Counted from the stretch's first letter, positions 8,063 to 17,398 are shown. The stretch: DNA of 64,000 bases from DASUPK01 sp963848955 (GCA_963848955.1 CAWKFQ010000004.1:1-64000); one strand, 5' to 3'. Numbers and translations are program-made. Notes: generated by a model from the letters alone, not told the origin.

Positions 8063-9640
8063 GTGGCCCGCACGCTGCTGATGGCAACCCTGCAACGAGC
8101 GCTGGCGGAGGCCGAGCGCTCAGCAGAGCCCGACGAGGCGAGCCCGGGCTGGTTCGAGCGGCCGCGAAGCCGCCGCGAGGTCCTGCAGGGCGCGGCCGCC
8201 GCGGTGGCGGCCGGCACGGCCTGGTCCGCGCTCGGCTGCGGGAGCTCGCCGCCGCCCGAGCACAACGAGGAGATCGCGATCGTCGGCGGCGGCCTCGCCG
8301 GCCTGGTCTGCGCCCACCGGCTGAAGCAGGCCGGCCACCGAGCCGTCGTCCACGAGGCCAGCGATCGGCTGGGCGGCCGGGTCTGGACGATCCGCGGCGT
8401 CTTCGCCGACGGCCAGATCGCCGAGCACGGCGGCGAGCTGATCGACAGCGGCCAGGTCTCGCTGCGCAGGCTGATCACCGAGCTCGGCCTGCAGCTCGAC
8501 AACGTGATCGCCGGCGAGAAGCGGGGACCGGCGACGTCTTCCACTTCAACGGCGCCCGCTACCCGGTGAGGCGGGCCGTCGAGGACTTCGGCGCGGTCTA
8601 CCCGACGCTGAAGCGCCAGCTCCGCGAGACCGGCTATCCGACCCTCCACAACCGCCACAAGCCCAAGGGCGTCGAGCTGGACCACATCTCGATCGCCGAC
8701 TGGATCGGCGAGAACGTGCCGGGCGGCCTGCAGTCCGATCTCGGCAAGCTGCTCGGCGTCGCCTACAACACCGAGTTCGGCGCCGACATCTCCGACCAGA
8801 CCTCGCTCAACCTCCTCTACCTGCTCGGCTACTCCGGCGGCGGCCGGCTCCGCCTCTTCGGGGCCTCGAACGAGAAGTTCGTGGTCCAGGGCGGCAACGA
8901 TCTCGTGGTGCAGCGCCTGGCGGCTGGGCTCGAGGGACAGATCCGGATGGGCTCGGAGCTGACCGAGATCAAGCGGCAGTCCGACGGGACCTACCGGCTG
9001 GCCTTCGATGGCGACGGCGGCGGCACCGTCGTCAAGGCCCCGCGGGTCGTGCTCGCACTGCCCTTCGCCGTCATGCGCGAGTCGGTCGACTTCTCCGACG
9101 CCGGGTTCGACCCCGTCAAGACGATGGCGATCGAGCAGCAGGGCATGGGGACGAACTCGAAGCTGAACGTGCAGTTCTCCGAACGGCGACTGGCGCACCG
9201 AGGACGCGAACGGCGGGACCTACGCCGACACCGGCTACCAGTCGACCTGGGAGGCGAGCCGGGGGCAGCCCGGCCGCGCCGGGATCCTCGTCAACTTCAC
9301 CGGCGGCACGATCGGCAGGGACTTCGGCGGCGCGAGCGCCGACGAGCGCGCCCGCCGCTTCCTCCGCCAGATCGATCCGGTGTTTCCGGGAGTGCCGGCC
9401 ACGTACGACGGCCGAGCCGTGCTCGACTACTGGACCGGCCGTCCGTTCACGCGCGGCTCATACGCCTACTACCGCGTGGGCCAGATGACCTCATTCGCCG
9501 GCGTCGAGGGCAAGCCGAGCGGCAACTGCCACTTCGCCGGCGAGCACACCTCCTACACCTACCAGGGCTACATGGAGGGAGCCGTGAAGAGCGGCGAGCG
9601 GGCGGCGATGGAGATCGTCGCCGGCCTCGGCGGACCCTGA
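8063..9640 (+). CDS. Tat-exported flavin amine oxidase, lipoprotein-like (frameshifted)
   Basis: FAD-dependent amine oxidase predicted to act outside the membrane. GTG 8063 follows GGGGAGGAG. The N-terminal region has a twin-arginine motif SRREVLQ, a hydrophobic Ala-rich stretch, and a lipobox-like ALGC, so a Tat lipoprotein is likely. Then come IAIVGGGLAGLVCAHRLK (FAD ADP-binding), EASDRLGGRVWT, a substrate domain, and the C-terminal flavin site CHFAGEHTSYTYQGYMEGAVKSGERAA. Breaks lie near 8528 and 9185. The repaired length of about 525 residues is normal. It is divergent from the PCMH flavoprotein with only about 65 bases between starts, suggesting shared control. The natural amine is unknown. 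Confidence 0.87.
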
Positions 9641-9641
9641 G

Positions 9642-10882
9642 CTAGGCGGGCTCCAGGGTGGCGTCGGCCGGGATCTGTGCGACCCGGTCGAAGGCGACCC
9701 GGGCGAGCAGGCCGCCGACGATCGCGGCGATGCCCGCCATCACCAGCGCGGCGCGCGGGTCGACCGCCTGCGAGAGCCAGCCGGAGAGCGGCCCGCCGAT
9801 CGGCGTCGAGCCGAGGAAGACGATCGAGTAGAGCGCCATCACGCGGCCGCGCATGGTCGGCTCCGACGCGAGCTGGAGCGAGGAGTTGACGCTCGCCGCC
9901 AGGGTCACGGTCGCGGCGCCGAGCGGCGCCAGCGCGGCGACCTCGAGCGCGAGGGTCGGCGCGCCGGCGGCCAGCAGCGAGAGGAGCCCGAAGACGATCG
10001 CGGCGCCGACCAGGAGCGTCGGCGTCACCGAGTCCCGCGCGCCGTTGACCAGGGCGCCGACGATCGCGCCGAGGCCCATCGCGGCGACCAGCGCGGCGTA
10101 GGTCGAGGGCCCGCCGTGGAAGGTGAAGCTCGGCGAGCAGCGGCAGGACCGCCTGGAAGTTGTAGCCGAGGGTTCCCACGATCGCCATCAGTCCCAACGG
10201 AATCCAGAGCTCCGGGCTCCGGCGGACGTAGGCGAAGCCGGCTCGAATGGCGCCGGGCTGCCGCGTCGCCATCTCGGCGGGCTGCAGACGCTCGGTGTCC
10301 ATCCCGGCGAGCACCCAGATCATGAAGGCGAAGCTCGCGGCGTTGATCGCGAAGCAGGGCTCGACGCCGACCGTCGCGATCAGGATGCCGGCGAAGGCCG
10401 GGCCGATCACGCGGGCGCTGTGGACGAGGACGCTGTTCAGGCTGACCGCGTTCACCACCTTGTCCGATCCGACCATCTCCATCACGAAGGCCTGGCGGGT
10501 CGGGTAGTCGACCGAGTTGACGCAGCCGCGCATGAAGACGAGGGCGAAGACCATCCAGGGCACCAGCACTCCCTCGAGCGCCAGGGTGAGCATCAGCAGC
10601 GGCGCGACCATGTGGAGGCGCCTGGGTGAGCAGGAGCAGCCGCCGCTTCGGGACCCGGTCGGCGATCAGCCCGCCCCAGGCGCCGAAGATCAGCATCGGC
10701 AGGAACTGCAGCGCGGTGGTCGTCCCGACCGCCAGGCCGCTGCCGGTGAGCGAGAGGATCAGCCAGATCTCGGCGATCATCTGCATCCAGTTGCCGGACA
10801 GCGAGACCAGCTGGCCGGTGAAGTAGCGGCGGAAGTTGGGGATCTGAAGGCTGGCGAAGGAGCGTCCGAGCGCCTCGGTCAC
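9642..10882 (-). CDS. MFS transporter, DHA3/enterobactin-exporter-like (frameshifted)
   Basis: Twelve-helix major facilitator efflux protein. The start GTG at 10882 overlaps the TGA of the marR gene (GTGA), which indicates translational coupling. Landmarks are SLQIPNFRRYFTGQLVSLSGNWMQ, the loop GGLIADRVPKRRLLLLTQ, MRGCVNSVDYPTRQAFVMEMVG, SLNSVLVHSARVIGPAFAGIL, and the second half GLGAIVGALVNGARD through SEPTMRGRVMALYSIVFLGSTPIG. Breaks lie near 10128 and 10618. The pairing with MarR suggests export of a toxic compound or antibiotic whose presence relieves MarR repression. The real substrate cannot be read from the sequence. Confidence 0.87.
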
Positions 10883-11307
10883 TCGAGCATCCCCTCCAGC
10901 AGCTCGGCGGCGCGCTCGAGGGTGCGGCGGTCCTCGGCGTCGAGCTTGTCGAGGCGCGTCGCCAGGTAGGCCGTCTTGCGGGCGCGGAGGCGGCGCAGGT
11001 GCGTCCGGCCGGCTGAGGTGATGCTCAGGATCGAGCCGCGGCCGTCGTCGGGGTCCTTGACCCGCTCGACCAGGCCGGCCTCCTCGAGGTGGCGGAGGAT
11101 CCGGGTCGCGGTCGGGCGCTTGATGCGCTCGAGCTCGGCGAGCTCGCTCGGCGAGAGCGGACCGTGCCGCTCGATCGTCGCGAGCGCCGCCACCTGGGAG
11201 GGGCCCAGGTCGGTCCCGGCCTCCTGGCGCATGCGGCGGGCAATCCGGGTGACCGCCCAGCGAAGCCTGGGGGCGAGCTCCTCGTGGATCTCCGTCGGTG
11301 TTGTCAC
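10879..11307 (-). CDS. MarR family transcriptional regulator
   Basis: Uninterrupted 142-residue winged-helix repressor starting at GTG 11307. The HTH is in LGPSQVAALATIERHGPLSPSELAELERIKRPTATRIL (given here as a region, residues about 33-70), followed by the wing VERVKDPDDGRGSILSITSAG and a C-terminal dimer helix. It is the first gene of a two-gene operon with the MFS exporter. A perfect 7-5-7 palindrome lies 22 bases upstream of its start, so autorepression and control of the exporter are likely. Confidence 0.92.
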   Translation of the reverse strand: MTTPTEIHEELAPRLRWAVTRIARRMRQEAGTDLGPSQVAALATIERHGPLSPSELAELERIKRPTATRILRHLEEAGLVERVKDPDDGRGSILSITSAGRTHLRRLRARKTAYLATRLDKLDAEDRRTLERAAELLEGMLE

Positions 11308-11328
11308 GGGCTTGCAAAGTAGTTCGCA

Positions 11329-11347
11329 TTGCTAATCAGTTTAGCAA
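11329..11347. promoter_or_regulatory. Predicted MarR operator palindrome
   Basis: TTGCTAA-TCAGT-TTAGCAA is a perfect inverted repeat with 7-base arms in the gap between divergent marR and the secreted-protein gene at 11396. On the minus strand TTGCTA could serve as a -35 element, so a bound repressor would block polymerase. The AT-rich content contrasts with its surroundings. Confidence 0.75.
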
Positions 11348-11395
11348 ATCGCCTCTGCGCCCCTTACGCCGGGGACGCCTGAGAGAATCGCGCCC

Positions 11396-12402
11396 GTGCG
11401 GCGCGCTGCGGTCATCGGCCTCGCCCTGGCGCTCCTCGCGAGCGGTCTGGCGGTGGCGAAGAAGAAGCACCACCACGGCAAGCTCCCTCGCGGGCCCTAT
11501 CCGAGCCTCGGCGCCTGCTCAGGTCTTCCCGAAGGCGCTCGGAGCGCGCCCAACGCGCCGTCCGCGGCGGACGAGTCCGCCTGGAACCAGGACATCTCAC
11601 AGGCGCCGCTCGACCCCAACTCGGCCAGCTACATCGCCTACATCAACGCCCACGGCGGCGACTTGGTCCACCCGGACTTCGGCTCGCCGCGCGAGTACGG
11701 CTTCCCCTACGCGGTCGTCGGGCAAGAAGCAGAAGCGGACCAAGGTCAACTTCACGGCCTATGGCGATGAGTCGACGCACGGCGCGCTACCGCGTTCCGC
11801 TCAAGGCCCTGGTCGAGGGGGGGCAGGCCTCCGACGGCGACCGCCACGTGCTCGCGGTCGACCGCAAGCGCTGCAAGCTCTTCGAGCTCTACCGCGCCTT
11901 CGCCCAGAAACGGCCCAAGCCGCATTGGAACGCGGACGGGGGCGTGATCTGGGACCTGCGCTCCGCGGCGCTCCGGCCCGACGGCTTCACCTCCGCCGAC
12001 GCCGCCGGGTTGCCGATCTTCCCGGGCCTCGCCCGCTTCGACGAGGCCGCGGCCGGGCACATCGACCACGCCCTTCGGGTGACGGTGAGCTCGAGCCGAG
12101 ATGCCTGGATTCACCCCGCCTCGCACTGCGCCGGCTCGACGAGCAGCGCCGACGCGCCGCCGATGGGCCTGCGGCTCCGTCTCAACGGCGGCTACGACAT
12201 CTCTGGGATCACGGGGCCGGCGCGCGCGATCGCGGTCGCCCTCAAGCAGTACGGGCTGATCGTCGCGGACAACGGCTCGAACTGGTTCATCTCCGGCACC
12301 TCCGACCGCCGCTGGCCGGACGAGAACCTCGACCAGCTCAAGTCGATTCCCGGCTCGGCGTTTGAAGTGGTGCGGAGCGCGGCACCCATACATCAGTGCT
12401 GA
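11396..12402 (+). CDS. Secreted protein of unknown function (frameshifted)
   Basis: GTG 11396 begins a signal-peptide-like segment (RRAAVIGLALALLASGLAVA) followed by a Lys/His cluster. The mature part has WNQDISQAPLDPNSASYIAYI, LVHPDFGSPREYGFPYAVV, VPLKALVEGG, DGDRHVLAVDRKRCKLFELY, TSADAAGLPIFPGLARFDE and ADNGSNWFISGTSDRRW. This set recurs in many exported proteins of soil bacteria, but I know of no assigned activity. The DE and His residues could form a catalytic or metal site. Breaks lie near 11722 and 11800. It is divergent from marR across the operator, and the next gene overlaps its stop, so the two are probably co-expressed. Confidence 0.75.
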
Positions 12403-12942
12403 GAAGACTTCGCATCGCGAGCCTGCTGGCGCTGTCGGCCCTGCTCTCGGCGACAGCGACCTCGGCAGCAAGCGATCGGCTGATCGTGATCAAACACCGC
12501 AAAGATCGCCTCATTCGGCGGGTTCGCCCCACAAGGGTCATCGCCCAACACGTCCGCCGCGGCCACGGTGTTCGGGCCGGGGACGGTGCTCGTCGACTCC
12601 GAGGACACCTGTTACGTCTCCTACTCGGCGGAGGGAGTGACGATCACCTTCGCGGACTTCGGCAATCCCGGGGTCTCCGCCTGCGACCCCTCGGCCGGCA
12701 GGGCGCAGATGATCGTCGCGAGTGCGCCGGGCTGGCGCACGAACCGAGACCTAGGCGTCGGCGACCGCCTCAAGCGGCTGAAGAAGCTCTATCGCGAGCG
12801 CAATCTGAAGCGGGGAGTGTGGGAGCTGGTCGGCAAGCGCTCGCCCATCGGCATCAGCGGCCATCAGGTCGTCTTGGCCGCGTTCGTCGACAGCGGCCGA
12901 GTCACGGGATTCAAGGCCTTCCCGCTCTCGGCCGGGGACTGA
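12396..12942 (+). CDS. Small secreted protein of unknown function (frameshifted)
   Basis: GTG 12396 overlaps the stop of the preceding gene by 7 bases, suggesting coupling. A signal peptide RRLRIASLLALSALLSATATSA is followed by a basic stretch. After a break near 12560 the chain continues with FGPGTVLVDSEDTCYVSYSA, ITFADFGNPGVSACD, LGVGDRLKRLKKLYRERNLK and GHQVVLAAFVDSGRVTGF. The two Cys residues may form a disulfide. The C-terminal half resembles secreted proteins with a repeated beta pattern. No function is recognised. Confidence 0.6.
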
Positions 12943-12998
12943 ATTTCGTCGCTTTTCGCGCTCGATTCGCGAAACGGGCGGGAGTAGCCTTTCTGCGG

Positions 12999-13208
12999 AT
13001 GGAGCGATCCGCCTGGACAGACGCGCGCCTAGATGACAGGTTCGACCGAATCGACCACGAGCTGGCGGAGCTGCGGGTCGATATCCGCGAGTTCAGGATG
13101 GAAATGCAAACCGGGTTCGCGGAGCTCCGACAGGCGACGTTCCGGTGGAACCTCACGCTCATCGCGGCGATGATCGGCCTGCTCGCCGCGATCCTCGCGC
13201 GCGGCTAG
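12999..13208 (+). CDS. Small coiled-coil protein with C-terminal membrane helix
   Basis: 69 residues from ATG 12999. The N-terminal part is a heptad-like charged helix (ARLDDRFDRIDHELAELRVDIREFRMEM) and the last 22 residues form one transmembrane helix (LTLIAAMIGLLAAILA). Such proteins are common small membrane-anchored coiled coils. It could be a tail-anchored partner of another protein, but nothing nearby shows which. A weak ribosome-binding site (GGGAGTAG) lies upstream. Confidence 0.55.
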   Translation: MERSAWTDARLDDRFDRIDHELAELRVDIREFRMEMQTGFAELRQATFRWNLTLIAAMIGLLAAILARG

Positions 13209-13219
13209 CTCGCCCGAGG

Positions 13220-14554
13220 TCAGCCCCCGCGGGCGGCGGAGACGAGCGGTGGCGGCGGTGTGATCGTCCCGGCGAGCACGAAGGTGTCGGCCGCCCGCTG
13301 CACGCTGATCGGCGCGGGGACGGGATCGCCGGTGGGGGTGATCGTGAAGCTGCCGGTGATGCCGTCCTCGATCTTCGTCTTGAAGAGCTCGGAGATGGTG
13401 CCGGCGCGGGTGCTGCCCAGCCTGATCGCCTCGAGCAGGACCCCCGCGGCCTGGCCCGCGTAGGGAGCAAAGACCTCGACGGGCTGTTCGCCGATCTGAG
13501 CCTTCAGCTCCTTGACGAAGACGTCGCCCGCGCCGGTGAGCGCACCCGGCACCTTGCCTGGAAGGCTCACGTACATCCCCTTCGCGTCCGGCCCGGTGTT
13601 GTCGATCGTGGCCTGCTGAGCGAAGCCATCGAAGGCGAAGAGCTTCATCGGTCCGTCGTTGGGTCCGAGTGCCGCCACCTTGTCGCGGATCAGCTGCACG
13701 CCGTTCTGCTCGAGGATCCCCGCCAGCACCAACGCGTCGGCGCCCGAATGCCGCACCTTGTTCATCTGGACCGCATAGTCGTCCGCATTCGGATCCCACT
13801 GCGCGGCTCCCCGGGGCAGCATGCCGAGCGCCGCAGCGGCCGACTGGAACGTCATCGCCTGTCCCAGGCTGGTCGGATCGTCAGCGGCGTAGAGGACGAA
13901 GGGCCGCTTCACTCCGATGTCGTGGGCGAAGCTCGCGAGCCCGGCGCCCTGGACGGCATCGTTCGGGACGACCCGGATGTAGTTGCGGTTGCCGGACGGG
14001 TAGTAGACGCCCGGCTCGTCCTTCTTGCAGAGAGTGGGGCTCGGCTGCGTCAGGCAGACGAAGGTGTTCCCCGGGGAGACCATCGCCAGGCCGCCGTCCG
14101 GCGCCTGGTTCAGGATCGGCATCTCGATCGCGGCGCAGCCCGAGTTGTAGGTGCCGATCACGCCGATCACATCGGGGTTGGCCGCGTAGGCTTGGGCGTT
14201 CGCTCGGCAGACGCCCTCATCCCACTCGCCCGTCGTGCCGATCGAGTCGTCGCAGGCCTGGAAGGCGACCTGGGTCTTCTGCCCGGCCTGCCAGCCCTTG
14301 CGTGCGAGCTGCTGGACGATCGCGTTGTTCATCTGTCTCGAGCGCTCGGCCGAGTCGCCCTTCAGCGGCAGGTCCGAGACGATCAGCTTGGAGGCCTCGC
14401 TGCTGCCGGCGTACTCAACATCGCCACAGTCGGCGCCGACGGCCTGGATCGCGCTGATTTTGCTGCCGCCGCCACAGGCCGAGATCGCGAGCGCGGCGAC
14501 AACAGCCACTGCGGCCCCCAAGGCGAGTGCGAGGCGCCGAGACACGGCGCGCAC
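13220..14554 (-). CDS. ABC transporter substrate-binding lipoprotein, branched-chain amino acid type (orphan)
   Basis: 444-residue extracellular binding protein of the Peripla_BP_6/LivK type. GTG 14554 starts a lipoprotein signal with lipobox AISAC (Cys near residue 27). The chain contains DLPLKGDSAERSRQMNNAIV, ACDDSIGTTGEWDEGVCRANAQ, VIGVIGTYNSGCAAIEMPI, RVVPNDAVQGAGLASFAHDIG, FQSAAAALGM and GADALVLAGILEQNG, which follow the usual two-lobe order. There is an unusual number of Cys residues. No permease or ATPase genes lie nearby, so it either serves a distant transporter or is a sensor. The frame is uninterrupted. Confidence 0.87.
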   Translation of the reverse strand: MRAVSRRLALALGAAVAVVAALAISACGGGSKISAIQAVGADCGDVEYAGSSEASKLIVSDLPLKGDSAERSRQMNNAIVQQLARKGWQAGQKTQVAFQACDDSIGTTGEWDEGVCRANAQAYAANPDVIGVIGTYNSGCAAIEMPILNQAPDGGLAMVSPGNTFVCLTQPSPTLCKKDEPGVYYPSGNRNYIRVVPNDAVQGAGLASFAHDIGVKRPFVLYAADDPTSLGQAMTFQSAAAALGMLPRGAAQWDPNADDYAVQMNKVRHSGADALVLAGILEQNGVQLIRDKVAALGPNDGPMKLFAFDGFAQQATIDNTGPDAKGMYVSLPGKVPGALTGAGDVFVKELKAQIGEQPVEVFAPYAGQAAGVLLEAIRLGSTRAGTISELFKTKIEDGITGSFTITPTGDPVPAPISVQRAADTFVLAGTITPPPPLVSAARGG

Positions 14555-14563
14555 CCTAGTTGC

Positions 14564-15562
14564 TCAGGCGGCTGCCTTCGCTGCCTGGCGTTCCGGAGCG
14601 ATCCGCACGACGTCCCAGGCGAGACCGACCTTCTCGAGAGTCCAGATCACCGCGGCGGAGGGATCGAGCTGGGTCCGCTTCATCCCGTGGACCGCCGAGG
14701 TCGGGAAGGCGTGGTGCGAGTTGTGCCAGGCCTCGCCCAGCGTCGGCAGGGCGAGCCAGGCGAGGTTCCGCGACTCGTCGGTGGTCTCGAAGTCCCGCTT
14801 GCCGAACATGTGGCAGAGGGAGTTGATCGAGTAGGTCACGTGGTGCAAGACCATCATTCGCACGGCACCTCCCCAGAGCAACCCGGTGACGCCGGCCATG
14901 ACCGTGCCGCCGATCGCCCAGCCGATGAAGAAGGCGGCGATGAACCCCGCCACCGCCCAGAGCAGGAAGGTCCGGTCGACGTAGCTGACGACCGGGTCCT
15001 TCAGTAGGTCCGGCGCAAAGCGTTCCTTGGAGCCGCGCTGCGTGTGGATGAAGAGCCAGCCGAGGTGGGCGTGGAAGAAGCCCTTGAACTGGGCGAGGAC
15101 CCCCTCGCCGTGGCCGACGTGGGGGCTGTGCGGATCGCCCTCAACGTCGGAGAAGGCGTGGTGCTTCCGGTGGTCTGCCACCCAGGAGATGATCGGGCCC
15201 TCAACCGCGGCTGAGCCGAGCACGGCGAGGACCGCACGAGTTCGCGGCCCGGTCTTGAAGGCCCGGTGGGTGAAAAGTCGATGGAAGCCGACCGTGATCC
15301 CCAGGCCGGTCGGGATGTAGAGAAGCGCGAAGACCACCAGATCGCTCCAGCGCAGCCAGCTGCCCGCCAGCTGCCAGGCGACGAAGCCCAGCAACAGGAA
15401 GGGGATGACCGTGAGCGCGCCGGTGATGATCCGGTCGCGGGTCTCGTGCTCGACCGGCTGAATCGCGTCCGCGAGGGGGTTGCGAGGCTTCGAGGCCTTC
15501 GGGGGCGCCGTGGTGGTCGACGGACCGGTTGGTGCGGCCGTCGCTCCAGCAACGTCCGGCAT
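14564..15562 (-). CDS. Acyl-CoA/acyl-lipid delta-9 type fatty acid desaturase
   Basis: 332-residue membrane di-iron desaturase. ATG 15562 follows AAAGGAGAAC. Three histidine boxes are complete: HRLFTH (94-99), HRKHH (131-135) and HNSHH (280-284). Hydrophobic helices lie at about 47-68, 74-92, 196-215 and 217-240. It would introduce a double bond into saturated acyl chains with electrons from a ferredoxin or cytochrome. The Pro/Thr/Ser-rich N-terminal 30 residues are non-conserved. It faces a cyclopropane synthase gene across a 158-base gap, and the two together can make and then modify unsaturated lipids. Confidence 0.92.
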   Translation of the reverse strand: MPDVAGATAAPTGPSTTTAPPKASKPRNPLADAIQPVEHETRDRIITGALTVIPFLLLGFVAWQLAGSWLRWSDLVVFALLYIPTGLGITVGFHRLFTHRAFKTGPRTRAVLAVLGSAAVEGPIISWVADHRKHHAFSDVEGDPHSPHVGHGEGVLAQFKGFFHAHLGWLFIHTQRGSKERFAPDLLKDPVVSYVDRTFLLWAVAGFIAAFFIGWAIGGTVMAGVTGLLWGGAVRMMVLHHVTYSINSLCHMFGKRDFETTDESRNLAWLALPTLGEAWHNSHHAFPTSAVHGMKRTQLDPSAAVIWTLEKVGLAWDVVRIAPERQAAKAAA

Positions 15563-15645
15563 CTGTTCTCCTTTGATTGGTCCTGACCGAGCCGCTCCGG
15601 ACTTGTCCGTTTCGTCTCGAGTCCCGGGGTGAGGGACCCTAGCGG

Positions 15646-15673
15646 GAATTCCTAACTCTGTGGTGAGGAATTC
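15646..15673. promoter_or_regulatory. Inverted repeat in the divergent desaturase/cyclopropane synthase promoter region
   Basis: GAATTCCT and AGGAATTC are perfect 8-base arms 12 bases apart. The half-site TTCC(C)TAAC recurs at 15677-15685. The position between two divergent lipid genes fits an operator for a lipid or cold-responsive regulator, but the regulator is not identified. Confidence 0.45.
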
Positions 15674-15720
15674 GGGTTCCCTAACAGGACCTGAATCTGA
15701 AGCATCGCTAGGGTCGGCAC

Positions 15721-16929
15721 ATGTCCACCGAGCCACTCGTCAAGGAGATCGAGCGCGCCTTCCCCCAGAGGCCTTTCTCGATCGAGCTCTGGGACGGTGC
15801 GGAGGTCCCCTCCACCGACACGAACGGCGGCGGGCCGACGTTCCGGGCCCGCTCCAAGGACGCGATCGCCTACGCGGTCTCGGCGCCCGGGCAGCTCGGG
15901 CTGGGGCGCGCCTACGTCGCCGGCGCGATCGAGGTCGACGACATGGACGCCGTCATCGGGCTGCTCAACGACTGGCAGCCGCCGCCCGTGGGAGCGGCGA
16001 CGAAGGCCCGGCTGATCGCCGCAGCGCTGCGCGCCGCTGGGATGCGTCGCCCGCCGCCGGCGCCTAAGGCCGAGATCCATCTGCGCGGGCGCAAGCACAG
16101 CTCGGAGCGCGACCGCGAGGCCGTCCGCCACCACTACGACGTCGGCAACGAGTTCTTCTCCCTCTTCCTCGACGAGTCGATGACCTACTCCTGCGCGATC
16201 TTCTCCCGCGGCGCCAAGACGCTCGAGGAGGCGCAGGAGACCAAGCTCGATCTGGTCTGCACCAAGCTCGCCCTCCAGGAGGGCGAGCGGGTGCTGGACG
16301 TGGGCTGCGGCTGGGGCAGCTTCGTGATGCACGCGGCGTCGCGCTACGGGGTCGAGGCGGTCGGGATCACGCTGTCGGACCCGCAGGCGGTGCTGGCGCG
16401 GCAGCGGGTTGCGGATGCGGGCCTCGCCGACCGGATCGAGATCCGCGTCCAGGACTACCGCGAGCTCGCCGGCGAGAGCTTCGACGCGGTCGCCTCGATC
16501 GGGATGGTCGAACACGTCGGCGAGGCGCAGATCGACACCTACGCCGAGCAGCTCGCCTCGATGCTGAAGCCCGGCGGGCGGCTGCTCAACCACGGCATCT
16601 CGCGGCTTCGCCACGGCAGCGTCGAGGGCGGCCCCTTCTCCGAGCGCTACGTCTTCCCCGACGGCGAGACGCTCCACGTCTCGCGGGTGATCCTGGCTCT
16701 GGAGCGGGCCGGATTCTTCGTCCGTCACGTCGAGGAGTTCGGGGCCGACTACGCCGAGACGCTCCGGCACTGGATCGCGAACCTCGACGAGAACCGCGAA
16801 CGCGCCGAGCAGATCGCCGGCCCGGAGCGCCTCCGCGTCTGGCGGCTCTACCTCCGCGCCGCGCGGAACGGCTTCGAGATCGACTTCACCTCGGTCTACC
16901 AGGTGCTCTGCCGGCTGGGCTCCACGTAG
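15721..16929 (+). CDS. Cyclopropane-fatty-acyl-phospholipid synthase family methyltransferase
   Basis: 402-residue SAM-dependent enzyme that methylates or cyclopropanates double bonds of phospholipid acyl chains. The N-terminal lipid-binding part (residues about 15-100) precedes HHYDVGNEFFSLFLDESMTYSCAIF, then the SAM-binding motif VLDVGCGWGSF, then GITLSDPQ, SIGMVEHVGE and a C-terminal ETLRHWIANLDENRE. All are canonical. The frame is uninterrupted. ATG 15721 has no strong ribosome-binding site. It is divergent from the desaturase gene, which supplies its likely substrate. Confidence 0.92.
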   Translation: MSTEPLVKEIERAFPQRPFSIELWDGAEVPSTDTNGGGPTFRARSKDAIAYAVSAPGQLGLGRAYVAGAIEVDDMDAVIGLLNDWQPPPVGAATKARLIAAALRAAGMRRPPPAPKAEIHLRGRKHSSERDREAVRHHYDVGNEFFSLFLDESMTYSCAIFSRGAKTLEEAQETKLDLVCTKLALQEGERVLDVGCGWGSFVMHAASRYGVEAVGITLSDPQAVLARQRVADAGLADRIEIRVQDYRELAGESFDAVASIGMVEHVGEAQIDTYAEQLASMLKPGGRLLNHGISRLRHGSVEGGPFSERYVFPDGETLHVSRVILALERAGFFVRHVEEFGADYAETLRHWIANLDENRERAEQIAGPERLRVWRLYLRAARNGFEIDFTSVYQVLCRLGST

Positions 16930-17012
16930 CAGATCCGCGCCGGTCGCGCGAGCTCCGGTGAGCGCCGCGATCCCGGTTCCGTCCGCGAGGCTGCTACCGT
17001 CCCGCGCGTTAG

Positions 17013-17027
17013 GCCGGTGATACCGGC
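17013..17027 (+). promoter_or_regulatory. Hairpin in the cold-shock gene leader
   Basis: GCCGGT-GAT-ACCGGC is a perfect 6-bp stem about 80 bases before the cold-shock start. Long structured leaders are usual for csp genes and control translation at low temperature. A TACCGT at 16995 could be the -10 element. Confidence 0.4.
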
Positions 17028-17104
17028 AAAGGTGTGCGTAGCGCTCGCGTTGTACAGCAGCATTTTGCTTCCTCGCGTTCGCAGCACAGGTAAGAGGAGG
17101 CGAG

Positions 17105-17311
17105 ATGCCTACCGGAACCGTTAAGTGGTTCAGCAACGACAAGGGCTATGGGTTCATCACACCCGACGATGGCTCCAACGACGTGTTCGTCCATTTCAGC
17201 TCGATCGAGGGCGACGGCTACCGTTCGCTCGAAGAGGGCGCGAAGGTCGAGTACGAGACCGAGCAGGGCCCGAAGGGCCCGGCCGCGACCGGCGTGAAGC
17301 AGGTCGCGTAG
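17105..17311 (+). CDS. csp: Cold-shock protein (CspA family)
   Basis: 68-residue OB-fold RNA chaperone. The RNP1 motif KGYGFI and RNP2 motif VFVHFS are intact, with the opening GTVKWFSNDK. AAGAGGAGGCG precedes the ATG at 17105. It binds single-stranded nucleic acid and melts RNA structure, aiding translation in the cold or in stationary phase. A leader of 100 bases or more and a terminator right after the stop show a monocistronic transcript. Confidence 0.96.
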   Translation: MPTGTVKWFSNDKGYGFITPDDGSNDVFVHFSSIEGDGYRSLEEGAKVEYETEQGPKGPAATGVKQVA

Positions 17312-17338
17312 GGAGCTTCAAAGCTTCTGAGTTGCAAA

Positions 17339-17364
17339 GGCGGCCCCGGAAGGGGCCGTCTTTA
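17339..17364 (+). terminator. Rho-independent terminator after csp
   Basis: The arms CGGCCCC and GGGGCCG around GGAA are followed by TCTTTATT, 28 bases after the stop. Confidence 0.75.
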
Positions 17365-17398
17365 TTGCGCGAGCGTTCGGTGATAGACATGGCCTGAC

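Noticed and set aside
7735..9645. 636-codon plus-strand frame taken as one protein
   Set aside because: Only its middle part carries amine oxidase sequence; the first third is antisense to the PCMH flavoprotein and the last part is out of frame. The repaired gene starts at 8063.
13220..14554. Complete branched-chain amino acid importer
   Set aside because: Only the binding protein is present; the neighbouring desaturase and small membrane protein are unrelated.
13145..15007. Open frame of 620 codons on the plus strand
   Set aside because: It runs antisense to the intact binding-protein and desaturase genes, has no domain, and is an artefact of high GC content.
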